From positions 1 through 11,091 of the forward strand of contig WGFF01000199.1 in assembly GCA_015492355.1 (NCBI GenBank): DNA of 11,091 nucleotides, in the 5' to 3' direction. Origin of the DNA: Deltaproteobacteria bacterium (GTDB lineage Bacteria; Desulfobacterota; GWC2-55-46; S146-73). Of the stretch, positions 1-8,602 are shown piece after piece (position 1 is the stretch's first letter; each line of letters begins with the position of its first letter). Below the pieces are notes generated by a model. It was not told the DNA's origin. It saw only the letters and a list, made by a program, of their open reading frames with translations, and did no database searches. Made by a program: the position numbers and the translations under genes.

Positions 1-151
1 TTCCAATACCAGGCAGGGTGAACGAGTTCTTTGCCTCCTTGTAGGCAAGGAGAGCCAGCTGATTGAGCATCTCTGTAGCAACCTTCTTGGTAACGCCTGT
101 CTTCTTTGCAATGTGGTCTGCAATCTGTGACTTTGTTAATGCCTTTGCCAT
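1..151 (-). CDS. HU-family DNA-binding protein, N-terminal part (cut by window edge)
   Basis: The first 50 codons are visible, reading MAKALTKSQIADHIAKKTGV at the N-terminus, and the gene runs off the left edge. HU/IHF proteins are about 90-residue dimers that bend and compact DNA in the nucleoid. The visible part matches the family's helical half: helix 1 with the TKSQIADHIAKKTGVTKK pattern, helix 2 (VATEMLNQLALLAYKEA), then the start of the beta region (FTLPGIG). The DNA-binding arm lies outside the window, so HU cannot be told apart from IHF or a specialised paralogue. The ATG start at 149-151 is supported by an AGGAGG five bases upstream and by a sigma70-type promoter at 205-233. It lies downstream of the efflux operon on the same strand but has its own promoter, so it is probably an independent housekeeping gene. 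Confidence 0.9.
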   Translation of the reverse strand, partial: MAKALTKSQIADHIAKKTGVTKKVATEMLNQLALLAYKEAKNSFTLPGIG

Positions 152-156
152 CTGAA

Positions 157-162
157 CCTCCT
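157..162 (-). promoter_or_regulatory. Ribosome binding site of the HU-like gene
   Basis: AGGAGG on the minus strand, five bases before the ATG. It is the best Shine-Dalgarno match in the window, consistent with a highly expressed nucleoid protein. It fixes the start codon. Confidence 0.8.
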
Positions 163-204
163 ATTATATTTTTATTATTGTATTATACATAAAATTATAG
201 CGAC

Positions 205-233
205 TCTATATCATTAATTAAACCTCTTGTCAA
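205..233 (-). promoter_or_regulatory. Sigma70-type promoter of the HU-like gene
   Basis: On the minus strand there is a perfect -35 box, TTGACA (228-233), a 17-base spacer (211-227) and a -10-like TATAGA (205-210). A second AT-rich stretch (TATAAT-like) follows nearer the gene and could be an alternative -10. The region from 163 to 240 is strongly AT-rich compared with the coding DNA around it. The predicted leader is about 47 bases. This is a consensus match read from sequence only. Confidence 0.65.
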
Positions 234-307
234 CACTTTAATAGGCATTCTTTGTTGTTATCTACACCGTGTTCCCAATAGTGGAGATCACCCTTTGAGA
301 CAACTGG

Positions 308-3300
308 TCAGATGGGTCTCCTTCCCCAAAAAATCCTTCCCAGATCGTCTATAAGCGTGTACACGACCGGTACAACGAGGAGGGTAAGAAAGGTGGATGT
401 GAGCATACCCCCTATGGTAGCCACTGCCATTGGTACCCTTGATTCACTGCCAGGTCCTATGCCCAGGGCTGTTGGCAGTACACCGAATATGGTTGAAAAG
501 GCTGTCATGAGGATGGGTCTGAGCCTTGCAGACCCTGCATCTACCACCGCCATCTCCCTCTGTGCACCACTACCTCTCAGTGTGTTCGTATAGTCAACAA
601 GGAGTATGGAATTCTTTGTTACGAGTCCAACAAGGAGAATGAGACCTATAAGACTGTATATGTTGATGGTATTGCCTGTAATGTAGAGTCCTCCCAGGGC
701 ACCCACTATACTGAGGGGAAGACTCATCATGACCGTGAAGGGATGGATGAAACTTTCAAACTGTGAGGCAAGGACCATGTACGTTATGATTACCGCAAGG
801 AGGAGCGCTGTCATGAGGCTCTTCATTGCCTCCCTGAACAGTTCTGCCTGTCCACCCAGTGTTGATGTGTAGCCTGATGGCAGTACCTCCTCTGCTATCC
901 TCGATATATCCTCTATAGCAGAGGCGAGGGTTTTGCCTTCATCGAGGTTGGCAGATATGGTTACACTTCTGCGTCTGTCCAGCCTGTTTATGGCACTCGG
1001 TCCAAGCCCCTCCTCGATGGTTGCAACGTTTGCAAGCCTTATAAGCCTTCCGTCCCTTCCCCTCACCGAAAGGGAGAGTATATCCTCTGGCACCCTTCTC
1101 TGCCCTGGAATGAGTTTTATACGTACATCGTATCTCCTCCCCCCTTCCTTGTAGGTAGTAACATCCTGCCCGCCTATGAGGAGATTTATCGTGGAGGCTA
1201 TCTTTGTTGTATCCACGCCGAGTTCTGATGCACTTGTCCTGTCTATACGGACCCTCAGCTCTGGTAGTCCTATCTCAAGATCGGTATCCACATCCACTAT
1301 GCCCGGTACAGTGGCGAACCTTTCTGTTATCATGGAGGATAGGTCTCGAAGCCCATCCACATCAGGTCCCATTATGATGAACTCAAGAGGTGGACCCCTT
1401 CTTGAGCCGAAGCCGAATACGAGTGGCTCTACAAACGCCCTCAGGTCTGGCTCCATGTTGAGGACCTCCCTCACAATCCCTATAATCTCCTGCTGACTCC
1501 GTCCCCTCTGCTCAGCAGGATGCATCCTTACGAACACAAGCCCCTTGTTCACACGTCCTGCCTCACCGAGTCCTATGGCACTGAAAAAACTCCGTATCTC
1601 TGGTAGACCCTTGAGATAGGCCTCTGCCTTTCTGAGTTTATTGTCAGTGTAATCTATGGACGACCCCACAGGGGTCTCAAACCTTATCATGAATCTCGAC
1701 TGATCCTCAGAGGGTACGAACTCCTTTCCAAGCCTCTGCCAGATAAAAAGGCTCCACCCAAAGACCATAATAGCAAGTACGACCACAGGCACCCTGTGGC
1801 TTAAACAGAAGGTCAGAACCTTTCTATAGTACGCCTCCATACCCCTGTAGACCCTTTCAGAGGCATCAAAAAACCTCGACCTATCCCTTCCTATCCTCAA
1901 AAACCTCGAACACAGCATGGGTGTGAGGGTAAGGGCAACAAAGAGGGATATGAAGATGGCAACACTCACCGTGGTTCCAAACTCGTAGAAGAACCTGCCC
2001 ACCACACCCTTCATGAAGGCAACGGGGATGAAGACACTGGCGATAGCCGATGTGGATGCCAGGGCAGCAAATGCTATCTCCTTTGTCCCCCTGCTCGCAC
2101 CCTCCACATCCCCCTCTCCCCTCTCCCTGTGACGGTAGATATTTTCGAGTATGATTATGGCATCGTCTATGACCACACCTATGGAGAGAGTAAGGGCGAG
2201 CATGGTCATGGTGTTTATGGTGAAACCGAATAGATAGATGAAAAAGAACGTGGCTGTTATGGAAAGGGGTATGGTCACAGCGGTTATGAGTGTTGCGGAT
2301 ATGTGTCTCAAGAATACAAAGACAATCACCCCTGCAAGCAGTCCTCCAAAGACCAGGGCAAACTTCATCTCCTCTATAGCCTCCTCCACGAATACAGAGG
2401 CATCGAACGCAACATCCAGTTCTATACCATCGGGAAGTTCCGTCTTTATTTTCTCTATCTCCTCCTTTACGAGCCCTGCAACCTCTACCGTATTCGCACC
2501 TGCCCTCTTCCTTATACCAAGCCCAACAGCAGGGATCCCGTTGTATCTTGCTATGGTTCTTATATCCTCTATGCCATCCTCCACATAGCCCACATCCTTC
2601 AATCTCACAGGGAATCCATTACGGTTGACGATTATAAGTTCGTTGAATGATTCTACACCTGGAAACTCCCCCTCTGTCTTGACAGTGAATTCTATCTCTC
2701 TACTCTCCATGAATCCACCTGGTATATCCACATTCTCCCTTCTCAGTGCATCCACTACATCATGGACCGTTATACCCCTCTTTTCGAGCCTTTTTCTGTC
2801 GAGCCATATCCTTATGGTGCGCTCCTGCTTGCCTCCCACTATGATGGAGCCCACACCCTTTATACCCTCGAGCCTTGTCTTCAGCACATCCTCTGCATAG
2901 GCTGTAACCTCATATATCGGCTTTGAGCCCGATACAGCAATCCACATTATGGGCTGTGCCTGGAGGTCGAACTTGTCCACAGAGGGTATCTCCACGTCTT
3001 GAGGAAGCCTCCTCATCACCCTGTTTATCCTGTCCCTTACATCCTGGGAGGCAAGGTCTATGTCCCTTTCGAGGTCGAACTCTATCATTATCACCGATGC
3101 ACCATGGGACGATATGCTCGAGATCTTCCGTATACCCTCTATGGTCGTTATCTCCTCTTCTATGACATCCGTAACATTCTCCTCCACCACATCAGGGCTT
3201 GCACCCTCGAAGATGGTGGTTACAGTTACTACCGGGAAGTCCACATCAGGATACTGGTCCACCCCTAAACGCACATACCCAACAACCCCGAAGACCACAA

Positions 3301-3361
3301 GGGCTAACATCATCATGAAGGTGGTAACAGGTCTTCTTATGGCAATGTCAGTTATGAACAT
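308..3361 (-). CDS. RND-family multidrug efflux transporter (AcrB/MdtB-type, HAE1)
   Basis: Inner-membrane proton/drug antiporter, the pump of a tripartite system that takes substrates from the periplasm or outer leaflet and passes them to a TolC-type channel. At 1017 residues it has the usual full length. TM1 is at about 12-32, after the typical RRP motif. A large porter loop follows (about 33-335), then TM2-6 (about 336-482), TM7 (about 525-541), a second porter loop (about 542-845) and TM8-12 (about 848-1003). The proton-relay residues are present: Asp399-Asp400 in TM4 (GVVIDDAIIILEN), Lys916 in TM10 (GLVTKNSILLVDY) and Arg948 in RLRPILMT, matching AcrB D407/D408, K940 and R971. AAGGA lies nine bases before the ATG. 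It is the last gene of the efflux operon, 87 bases after the MFS gene. Its most likely adaptor is the lipoprotein-type one at 6121-7209, four genes' length upstream. Substrates cannot be read from sequence. Confidence 0.95.
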   Translation of the reverse strand: MFITDIAIRRPVTTFMMMLALVVFGVVGYVRLGVDQYPDVDFPVVTVTTIFEGASPDVVEENVTDVIEEEITTIEGIRKISSISSHGASVIMIEFDLERDIDLASQDVRDRINRVMRRLPQDVEIPSVDKFDLQAQPIMWIAVSGSKPIYEVTAYAEDVLKTRLEGIKGVGSIIVGGKQERTIRIWLDRKRLEKRGITVHDVVDALRRENVDIPGGFMESREIEFTVKTEGEFPGVESFNELIIVNRNGFPVRLKDVGYVEDGIEDIRTIARYNGIPAVGLGIRKRAGANTVEVAGLVKEEIEKIKTELPDGIELDVAFDASVFVEEAIEEMKFALVFGGLLAGVIVFVFLRHISATLITAVTIPLSITATFFFIYLFGFTINTMTMLALTLSIGVVIDDAIIILENIYRHRERGEGDVEGASRGTKEIAFAALASTSAIASVFIPVAFMKGVVGRFFYEFGTTVSVAIFISLFVALTLTPMLCSRFLRIGRDRSRFFDASERVYRGMEAYYRKVLTFCLSHRVPVVVLAIMVFGWSLFIWQRLGKEFVPSEDQSRFMIRFETPVGSSIDYTDNKLRKAEAYLKGLPEIRSFFSAIGLGEAGRVNKGLVFVRMHPAEQRGRSQQEIIGIVREVLNMEPDLRAFVEPLVFGFGSRRGPPLEFIIMGPDVDGLRDLSSMITERFATVPGIVDVDTDLEIGLPELRVRIDRTSASELGVDTTKIASTINLLIGGQDVTTYKEGGRRYDVRIKLIPGQRRVPEDILSLSVRGRDGRLIRLANVATIEEGLGPSAINRLDRRRSVTISANLDEGKTLASAIEDISRIAEEVLPSGYTSTLGGQAELFREAMKSLMTALLLAVIITYMVLASQFESFIHPFTVMMSLPLSIVGALGGLYITGNTINIYSLIGLILLVGLVTKNSILLVDYTNTLRGSGAQREMAVVDAGSARLRPILMTAFSTIFGVLPTALGIGPGSESRVPMAVATIGGMLTSTFLTLLVVPVVYTLIDDLGRIFWGRRPI

Positions 3362-3448
3362 GGTCTGTTGTCCTTGCAGGAGAAAGATGTTCTATAAAGG
3401 TGATCTTATCTCTTCACACCGGTCTCTGTTCAAGAAAGCCTTTTGGGC

Positions 3449-4996
3449 TCAATGTATCTGGGGGAGCGGTTTCTTTCCTGGCTTGTGTCTCAGAAAATAT
3501 ATAAAGAAGAGGGCAACAAGGGGAAAAGAAGCCATCCATATATAGCATGATTTAAAGGCATAGGATACTGCAAGTGCCTTTGTGTATCCCTCCACAAGGG
3601 AAAGGGTCTGATCTTCTATCCTTCCTGGCAAAGCCCCCCTCATGAGTAAAAAGTGCGATATCTTTTCAAAGGCAGGATAGATTGCGATATTGCCGGGGTG
3701 TATACCTCTAAGGAGTTCTTCTGTAAAGAGTTCCTCCCTCCTTACGAGGACTGTGGTGGCGATGGATGTACCTATGGAGCCTGCGATTAGCCTCGATACA
3801 TTCATAAGGCTCGAGCCCATGTTGACCCTATCACCCGAGAGTCCAGCAAGGGCGAGCACAGTGGCAGGTGGAAAGACGAACCCGAGCCCGATGTTCCACA
3901 GGGCAAAATCATAGATTATGGTCATCTTCTGGGTGTGGAGATCGAAGGTAGAAAGCCTGTAGGTGAACACCGTCATCATGACTATACCCAGTGTAAGTAT
4001 ATATTTTGGATTGTATCTGTCGCTCAAAACACCACCGATGATTATAGCAAGGGATGTGAGGAGTGCCCCTGGCAATAGTATCTTGCCTGAAAGAAGGGTG
4101 GGATAGAGTTTGAGGTTCTGAAGATAAAGGGGCATGAGAAAATACGTACCGTAAAGGTTCATGCTGAAAAAGACCATAACAAGGATGGAGAGGGAAAAAT
4201 TCCTGTTCCTGAAAAGGGAAAGGTCAACAACAGGTTCATGCACGATGAGTTCGCGCAGGATGAAAAGCACTGTACTTATAACGAAGATCGCCACCATGAG
4301 CACTATGAAATCCGATGCGAACCATTCCTTTTCCTGTCCCTTGGTGGTAAATATTATGAGTGAGGAAAACATGGTCGACATGAGGAGGAAACCGATGGTA
4401 TCGAAACTCCATTTTCTCTGTCCTTCACCGTGTCTTTTGAGCACATAGACCGAAAGGAAAAGGGCGAGTATACCGACTGGCAGATTTATATAGAATATCC
4501 ATCTCCATGAGAGGTGCTCTGTTATATAACCGCCGAGGGTGGGACCGAGTGCGGGTGCGAAGCTCGCACCGAGCCCGTATATACCCATGGCAAGTCCCCG
4601 CTCATCCTCAGGAAAGACCTCGTAGAGTATGGTCATGGATATGGGCACCACTATGCCCTCACCTATGCCCTGTATGAGCCTGAAAAGGGTCATCTGTTCG
4701 TTGTTCTGAGCCTGTCCGCACAGGGCACTGGCTGTAATGAATATAATCAGACCGAGTATGTAGGTATTCTTGTGGTTTATCCTGCTTCCGAGCCATCCTA
4801 CAGCGGTCATGCCTATGGCAGATGCAGTGAGGTAGGATATCACAACCCACTGTATGCCAGTGGTGTCTGTATTGAGCTCTGCCATCATCCTGGGTAGTGT
4901 TATATCCACTATGGTGGTATCGAGTAGCGCCATGAATGTACCCATCATGACCACAGTGGCAGTAATCCACTTGTAGTATCTCTCAATTACACCCAT
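3449..4996 (-). CDS. EmrB/QacA-type MFS drug transporter (DHA2, 14 TM helices)
   Basis: Inner-membrane drug/proton antiporter of the DHA2 family, expected to work with the EmrA-type adaptor encoded just upstream. Residue numbers here are for the ATG-started 515-residue form. The family motif in TM1 is clear (LLDTTIVDITLPRM, about 24-37), with Asp26 of that motif. The loop 2-3 motif is degenerate (GWLGSRINHKN). The RLIQGIGEGIVVP motif lies in TM4, and the antiporter motif C in TM5 (APALGPTLGGYI, about 147-158) is followed by SWRWIFYINLPVG, typical of EmrB. Length and hydrophobicity fit 14 helices. The start is uncertain. A GTG (4997-4999) overlaps the EmrA stop by one base (TAGTG), and an ATG follows directly at 4994-4996; I prefer the ATG. 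No Shine-Dalgarno is close, so translation is probably coupled to the adaptor gene. E. coli mdtABCD also carries a DHA2 protein (MdtD) beside RND genes, but without an EmrA partner. Confidence 0.93.
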   Translation of the reverse strand: MGVIERYYKWITATVVMMGTFMALLDTTIVDITLPRMMAELNTDTTGIQWVVISYLTASAIGMTAVGWLGSRINHKNTYILGLIIFITASALCGQAQNNEQMTLFRLIQGIGEGIVVPISMTILYEVFPEDERGLAMGIYGLGASFAPALGPTLGGYITEHLSWRWIFYINLPVGILALFLSVYVLKRHGEGQRKWSFDTIGFLLMSTMFSSLIIFTTKGQEKEWFASDFIVLMVAIFVISTVLFILRELIVHEPVVDLSLFRNRNFSLSILVMVFFSMNLYGTYFLMPLYLQNLKLYPTLLSGKILLPGALLTSLAIIIGGVLSDRYNPKYILTLGIVMMTVFTYRLSTFDLHTQKMTIIYDFALWNIGLGFVFPPATVLALAGLSGDRVNMGSSLMNVSRLIAGSIGTSIATTVLVRREELFTEELLRGIHPGNIAIYPAFEKISHFLLMRGALPGRIEDQTLSLVEGYTKALAVSYAFKSCYIWMASFPLVALFFIYFLRHKPGKKPLPQIH

Positions 4997-4998
4997 CA

Positions 4999-6099
4999 CT
5001 ATCTTTTTATACCCACCCTTACTGATAGTCCTGGTTTGAGTATGGATTTCAGGTCGTTGTCCATGGCTATCTTAATGGGTATCCTCTGTACCACCTTTGT
5101 AAACTCACCTGCGGATACATCCCTCGGTATGAGTGCGAATTCAGAGCCCGTTGCCTTCCCTATCAGAACAACCCTACCGCCAAAGGTTCTCCCAGGGAAG
5201 GCATCCACACTTATATCCACAGGGTCACCCACATCCACACCTTCGAGTTTTGTCTCCTCGAGATTGGCAACTATGTAGATGTTCTCAGGGTCATAGATGG
5301 AAAATAACGGCATACCCGGCGAGATATAATCACCCTCGTTGAAGAATCCCTTTGCAACCACACCACTGATAGGACTCTTTACGTCCGTATGACTGAGCCT
5401 CTGTAGAGCCACATCAAGCGCCCTCTTTGCCACCTCGAGCTCTGCCAAAAGGGTGTTGAGGGATTTTTTAGCCTCCTCCACCCTCATCCTCTGTACCTTT
5501 GCCTTTTCGAGCTCCTTCTCCCTGAGTTCAATCACAGACCTCATCCCCTGTTCCTCTGCCTCCATGGCATCGAGATGAGCCTTGGTGGTATCAAAGTCTG
5601 CCTGTGGTATGGTGCCTTCCTGAAAGAGTGCCTCTGCCCTTTTGAAGTCCTTTTCCGCCTTTCTCAGCCTCACCACCACTGCTCTGTGTCTTTCAGTGGC
5701 CTCATTGAGTGCCCGCATGGCAACCTCTATATCCCTCTCCACCTCCTCACTTATCCTCCTGACCGTAAGCCTTGCAAGTTCTATCCTCTTCTCTATACCC
5801 TTTATCTCTGCCTCACGTACCTTTACCGCCTTTCTGAGGTCTCTGTCGTCTATCCTTGCAAGCAGACTACCCTTTTCCACCATGTCACCTTCGTCCACAA
5901 AAAGCCTCTCTATCCTGCCAGCAACAAGGGGGGAGACGTTCACCATATCGGTCTTAACAAAGGCATTGTCCGTTACAGCATGGCTGAGGCGGTACCTTAT
6001 CCACTCCACACCAACGAGCCCCCCTGCAATAACCAGTCCTGTACCCAGGGCGATACCGATTGTTCTACCTATGTATTTGCGTAACTTCTTCATAACCAT
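4999..6099 (-). CDS. EmrA/HlyD-type membrane fusion adaptor
   Basis: Periplasmic adaptor anchored in the inner membrane, linking the neighbouring MFS pump to a TolC-type channel. The 366 residues contain one N-terminal TM helix (about 11-31), then the EmrA-like TDNAFVKTDMVNVSPLVAG stretch opening the first lipoyl half (about 43-90). A long alpha-helical hairpin rich in Glu, Lys, Arg and Ala heptads follows (about 91-235), then the second lipoyl half with SPISGVVAKGFFNEGDYISP (about 242-261) and a beta-barrel. The segment KATGSEFALIP...KVVQRIPIKI (about 316-344) is characteristic of EmrA rather than of RND adaptors. It lies 21 bases after the RND-type adaptor gene and meets the MFS gene at a stop/start junction. 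The first ATG (6097-6099) and a second ATG two codons later (6091-6093) are both possible; neither has a clear ribosome binding site. Confidence 0.93.
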   Translation of the reverse strand: MVMKKLRKYIGRTIGIALGTGLVIAGGLVGVEWIRYRLSHAVTDNAFVKTDMVNVSPLVAGRIERLFVDEGDMVEKGSLLARIDDRDLRKAVKVREAEIKGIEKRIELARLTVRRISEEVERDIEVAMRALNEATERHRAVVVRLRKAEKDFKRAEALFQEGTIPQADFDTTKAHLDAMEAEEQGMRSVIELREKELEKAKVQRMRVEEAKKSLNTLLAELEVAKRALDVALQRLSHTDVKSPISGVVAKGFFNEGDYISPGMPLFSIYDPENIYIVANLEETKLEGVDVGDPVDISVDAFPGRTFGGRVVLIGKATGSEFALIPRDVSAGEFTKVVQRIPIKIAMDNDLKSILKPGLSVRVGIKR

Positions 6100-6120
6100 A
6101 AGAAGATTATCTATGGATTT

Positions 6121-7209
6121 CTATCTTACAACCCTTACCTTCTGTCCGTCCCTTAGATTGTATATGCCATCTACAACGACCATCTCACCCTCCCTTATCC
6201 CATCCGTTACAACCACACCCCCATCCACCCTCTCCCCTACTGCTACCTGTCTTTTACGTGCGGTCTGTTCAGAAACAACAAAGACCCAGTATCTACCATC
6301 CTCAGACAGCACCCCCTTTTCAGGCACAACAAAGACATCCCTCCTTGTGCCTGTTACTATCTCGAGATGCACAGATAGCCCTGGCTTCAAAAGCCCCTCT
6401 GCATTGTCTATCCTTGCCTTTACAACAAATGTCCTGTCAACAGGGTCTACCTCCGGGCTTATCATATATACCCTGCCACTGAACCTTCTCCCAGGCAGGG
6501 CATCGGCAGTGAGGGTTACGGTATCTCCTTCCCTTATCCTCGCAAGGTATACCTCTGGTATTTCACATGTAGCCTTTACTGGGTCGATATCGAGTAGTTT
6601 AACAAGCCTCTCTCCCTTCTTTACATAACTACCTGTTGAGATGTACCTTCTGGAGATATATCCATCGAACGGTGCTCGCACAAGGGAATCCTCCATATCT
6701 CTCCTTGCAACCGCAAGTAAGGCGGATATACTCTCCTTTGTCGCTTTTGCCACGTCCCTACGTGTGAGGGCATCTTCATACGCCTCTTCAGGTATCATAC
6801 CCTCTCCAAAAAGTATCTCCTTTCTCCTTAGGTCCTTTTCCGCAACGGTGAGCTCTGTTTCTGCCTTTTTAAGGTCTGCCTTTATCTTCTCCATCTCGAG
6901 CCTGAATCTTTCACTGTCCAGCACAACGACCACCTCTCCCTTACTAACAGCCATGCCTTCGTCCTTTAGTATCTCCACCACCCTGGCAGATACCTCGGCA
7001 CTTATATCGACCTCTTCTTCTGGCTCAATGGTACCGACCGCATCTATCTGCTGAAGTATATCCCTTTTATGTGCCTTCCATACCCTGACTGTATGGATAT
7101 CCTTGGATTCTGCCACACCATCACGCTCATCTCCGCTATCGCTACACCCTGGCGTAACAATACCAGTGCCAAGGAGTATGGCAATGTAGAGGATTATATG
7201 TCTTCTCAT
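6121..7209 (-). CDS. RND-type periplasmic adaptor (AcrA/MdtA-like), probable lipoprotein
   Basis: Membrane fusion protein expected to join the RND pump to the TolC-like channel. With the start chosen here (ATG 7207-7209, 362 residues) it opens MRRHIILYIAILLGTG and reaches VTPGC, giving a short lipoprotein-like signal with Cys22. The Pro at -2 is unusual for a lipobox. AGGA lies six bases before this ATG. A longer form from ATG 7246-7248, or TTG 7252-7254, would add 13 or 15 residues. Domains in order: barrel/lipoyl first half (about 50-98), helical hairpin (about 99-175), second lipoyl half with LVRAPFDGYISRRYISTGSY (about 176-195), beta-barrel with ADALPGRRFSGRV, and a membrane-proximal domain ending in NLRDGQKVRVVR. 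It follows the TolC-like gene by 52 bases (13 if the longer form is used). Its natural partner, the RND pump, is separated from it by the emrAB-like pair. Confidence 0.92.
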   Translation of the reverse strand: MRRHIILYIAILLGTGIVTPGCSDSGDERDGVAESKDIHTVRVWKAHKRDILQQIDAVGTIEPEEEVDISAEVSARVVEILKDEGMAVSKGEVVVVLDSERFRLEMEKIKADLKKAETELTVAEKDLRRKEILFGEGMIPEEAYEDALTRRDVAKATKESISALLAVARRDMEDSLVRAPFDGYISRRYISTGSYVKKGERLVKLLDIDPVKATCEIPEVYLARIREGDTVTLTADALPGRRFSGRVYMISPEVDPVDRTFVVKARIDNAEGLLKPGLSVHLEIVTGTRRDVFVVPEKGVLSEDGRYWVFVVSEQTARKRQVAVGERVDGGVVVTDGIREGEMVVVDGIYNLRDGQKVRVVR

Positions 7210-7261
7210 CTCGATTCCTGTCTGTGCGGGGGGAGTCCTCCTGGTCATAGACAAGCCCCTG

Positions 7262-8602
7262 CTAAAGAAAGCTCAGTATCTCTTCTATCTCATCCAGAAG
7301 TACCCCGATCCTCTTTTTGAGTTCGAGTACGGTCAGGTCATAGTCGTATATGGCTGTCATAAGTCCGAGTTCCGCAGAGACCAGTGTGGTGTTTGCATCT
7401 ATCACATCCATGTTATCCGCAACACCGTGCTGGAACTGTCTGAAGACCATATTGTAGTTCTCCTTAGCAAAGGATACCTGTTTTTTGTACGACTCGATTA
7501 TCGATCTGGCTGAGACCATACTGTTATGAGCCTCTCTGACCTGGAGTTCTATCTCCTTTCTGTAGTTTATCCTGTTGAGTTCAGCCTGCCTGAGTTTACT
7601 CCTTGCCTCATCGAGCTCTGCCTTTCTCAGTCCCCCTTCAAAGATAGGAAAGGTAATGGTGAGTCCTACGTAGACCGTATCATTGAGTAGAAACGATGTG
7701 GGGGGCCATTGATCCCTGTGGGTGTATACCCCTTCGAGCCTGAGTCTGGGAAGGAATCCCCCCTTTGCATAGGTAATACCCTCAGATGCTATCTCCTCTT
7801 CTATCTTTTTCTGTATGTAATCACGCCTCCTGGTAAGGGCTACCTCCACGAGTTTCCCTACATCCATATCCACTGGCTTCATGGCTGGTGGCTCGTATAC
7901 CTCGAAGGGACCGTTAAATCCTGTAATCCTTCTCAGTCTATTCATGGCATCCTTGAGTTCCCTCTGTGCTGATACGAGTTCTGCCTTTATACCTGCAAGT
8001 TCTGCCTCTGCACGCAGTACGAGGGTCCTTGTTGCTGTTCCTACCTGAAGACGTGTCTGTGCAACCCTGAGCTGTTCCTCTGCCCTCCTGAGGGAAGCCT
8101 CCTTTATCTCCACGTTCTTCTTTGCCTTCAGCACACCGTAGTATGTGCGTGCAGTCTCCATGATTATCTCTTCCTTTGTGAGCTCCACCCCCTTTTCAGT
8201 ACCTATGACCATCTTTTTTGCCTGCCTGAGAAGGCTCCACTCCCTGCCACCGGTATAGAGGGGCTGGTTTATCCTTATCTCGAAGCGCTTGTTGTCATCG
8301 GGCTGTAAAAGAAAACCACTTACAGTCTGTCTCTCTGAATAACGTATGTAACTGCCCTCCACTGTTACGGTGGGGAGGACCTGGGAGAAGGCCTTTTTTA
8401 TGTCGGTTCTCTTCTGGTAGAGGTCCTCTTCTGCGAGTTTTATCACATCGTGATTCTCTAAGGCGAGACGATATGCATCGTAAAGACCGAGTGGCTCCTG
8501 TGAGTGCGACCATGAAGGAAGGATAAATACCACAGACATCGCAACCATCACCATCCTCACAACAGGGCTGGATATGTAAGATAAGTACCCGGGTATAGTC
8601 AT
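7262..8602 (-). CDS. TolC-type outer-membrane efflux channel
   Basis: Outer-membrane/periplasmic tunnel protein (OEP family), the exit duct for tripartite pumps. It has about 446 residues, with an N-terminal signal peptide (hydrophobic about 17-29, probable cleavage near SHS-Q, about 34/35). Two homologous halves follow, as in TolC. The strand motifs repeat as RINQPLYTGGREWS (about 110-123) and LTITFPIFEGGLRKAEL (about 314-330), each followed by long coiled helices. The C-terminal signature is GVADNMDVIDANTTLVSAEL. I chose ATG 8600-8602: its ATGA overlaps the TetR stop by four bases, and a GGGGG Shine-Dalgarno-like run lies seven bases away. The alternative ATG at 8606-8608 would leave only one base of spacing. 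It is the only outer-membrane channel in the operon, so it is probably shared by the RND and MFS pumps. That sharing is inference. Confidence 0.93.
   Translation of the reverse strand: MTIPGYLSYISSPVVRMVMVAMSVVFILPSWSHSQEPLGLYDAYRLALENHDVIKLAEEDLYQKRTDIKKAFSQVLPTVTVEGSYIRYSERQTVSGFLLQPDDNKRFEIRINQPLYTGGREWSLLRQAKKMVIGTEKGVELTKEEIIMETARTYYGVLKAKKNVEIKEASLRRAEEQLRVAQTRLQVGTATRTLVLRAEAELAGIKAELVSAQRELKDAMNRLRRITGFNGPFEVYEPPAMKPVDMDVGKLVEVALTRRRDYIQKKIEEEIASEGITYAKGGFLPRLRLEGVYTHRDQWPPTSFLLNDTVYVGLTITFPIFEGGLRKAELDEARSKLRQAELNRINYRKEIELQVREAHNSMVSARSIIESYKKQVSFAKENYNMVFRQFQHGVADNMDVIDANTTLVSAELGLMTAIYDYDLTVLELKKRIGVLLDEIEEILSFL

Noticed and set aside
3060..3545. Plus-strand open frame over the RND start and the gap before it
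   Set aside because: It is antisense to the conserved RND N-terminus and the MFS C-terminus, with no ribosome binding site and no family resemblance.
5642..6628. Long plus-strand open frame (328 codons) across the adaptor genes
   Set aside because: It is antisense to two clearly recognised adaptors and spans their junction. Its product is a low-complexity Ser/Thr/Leu-rich string, typical of a shadow frame.
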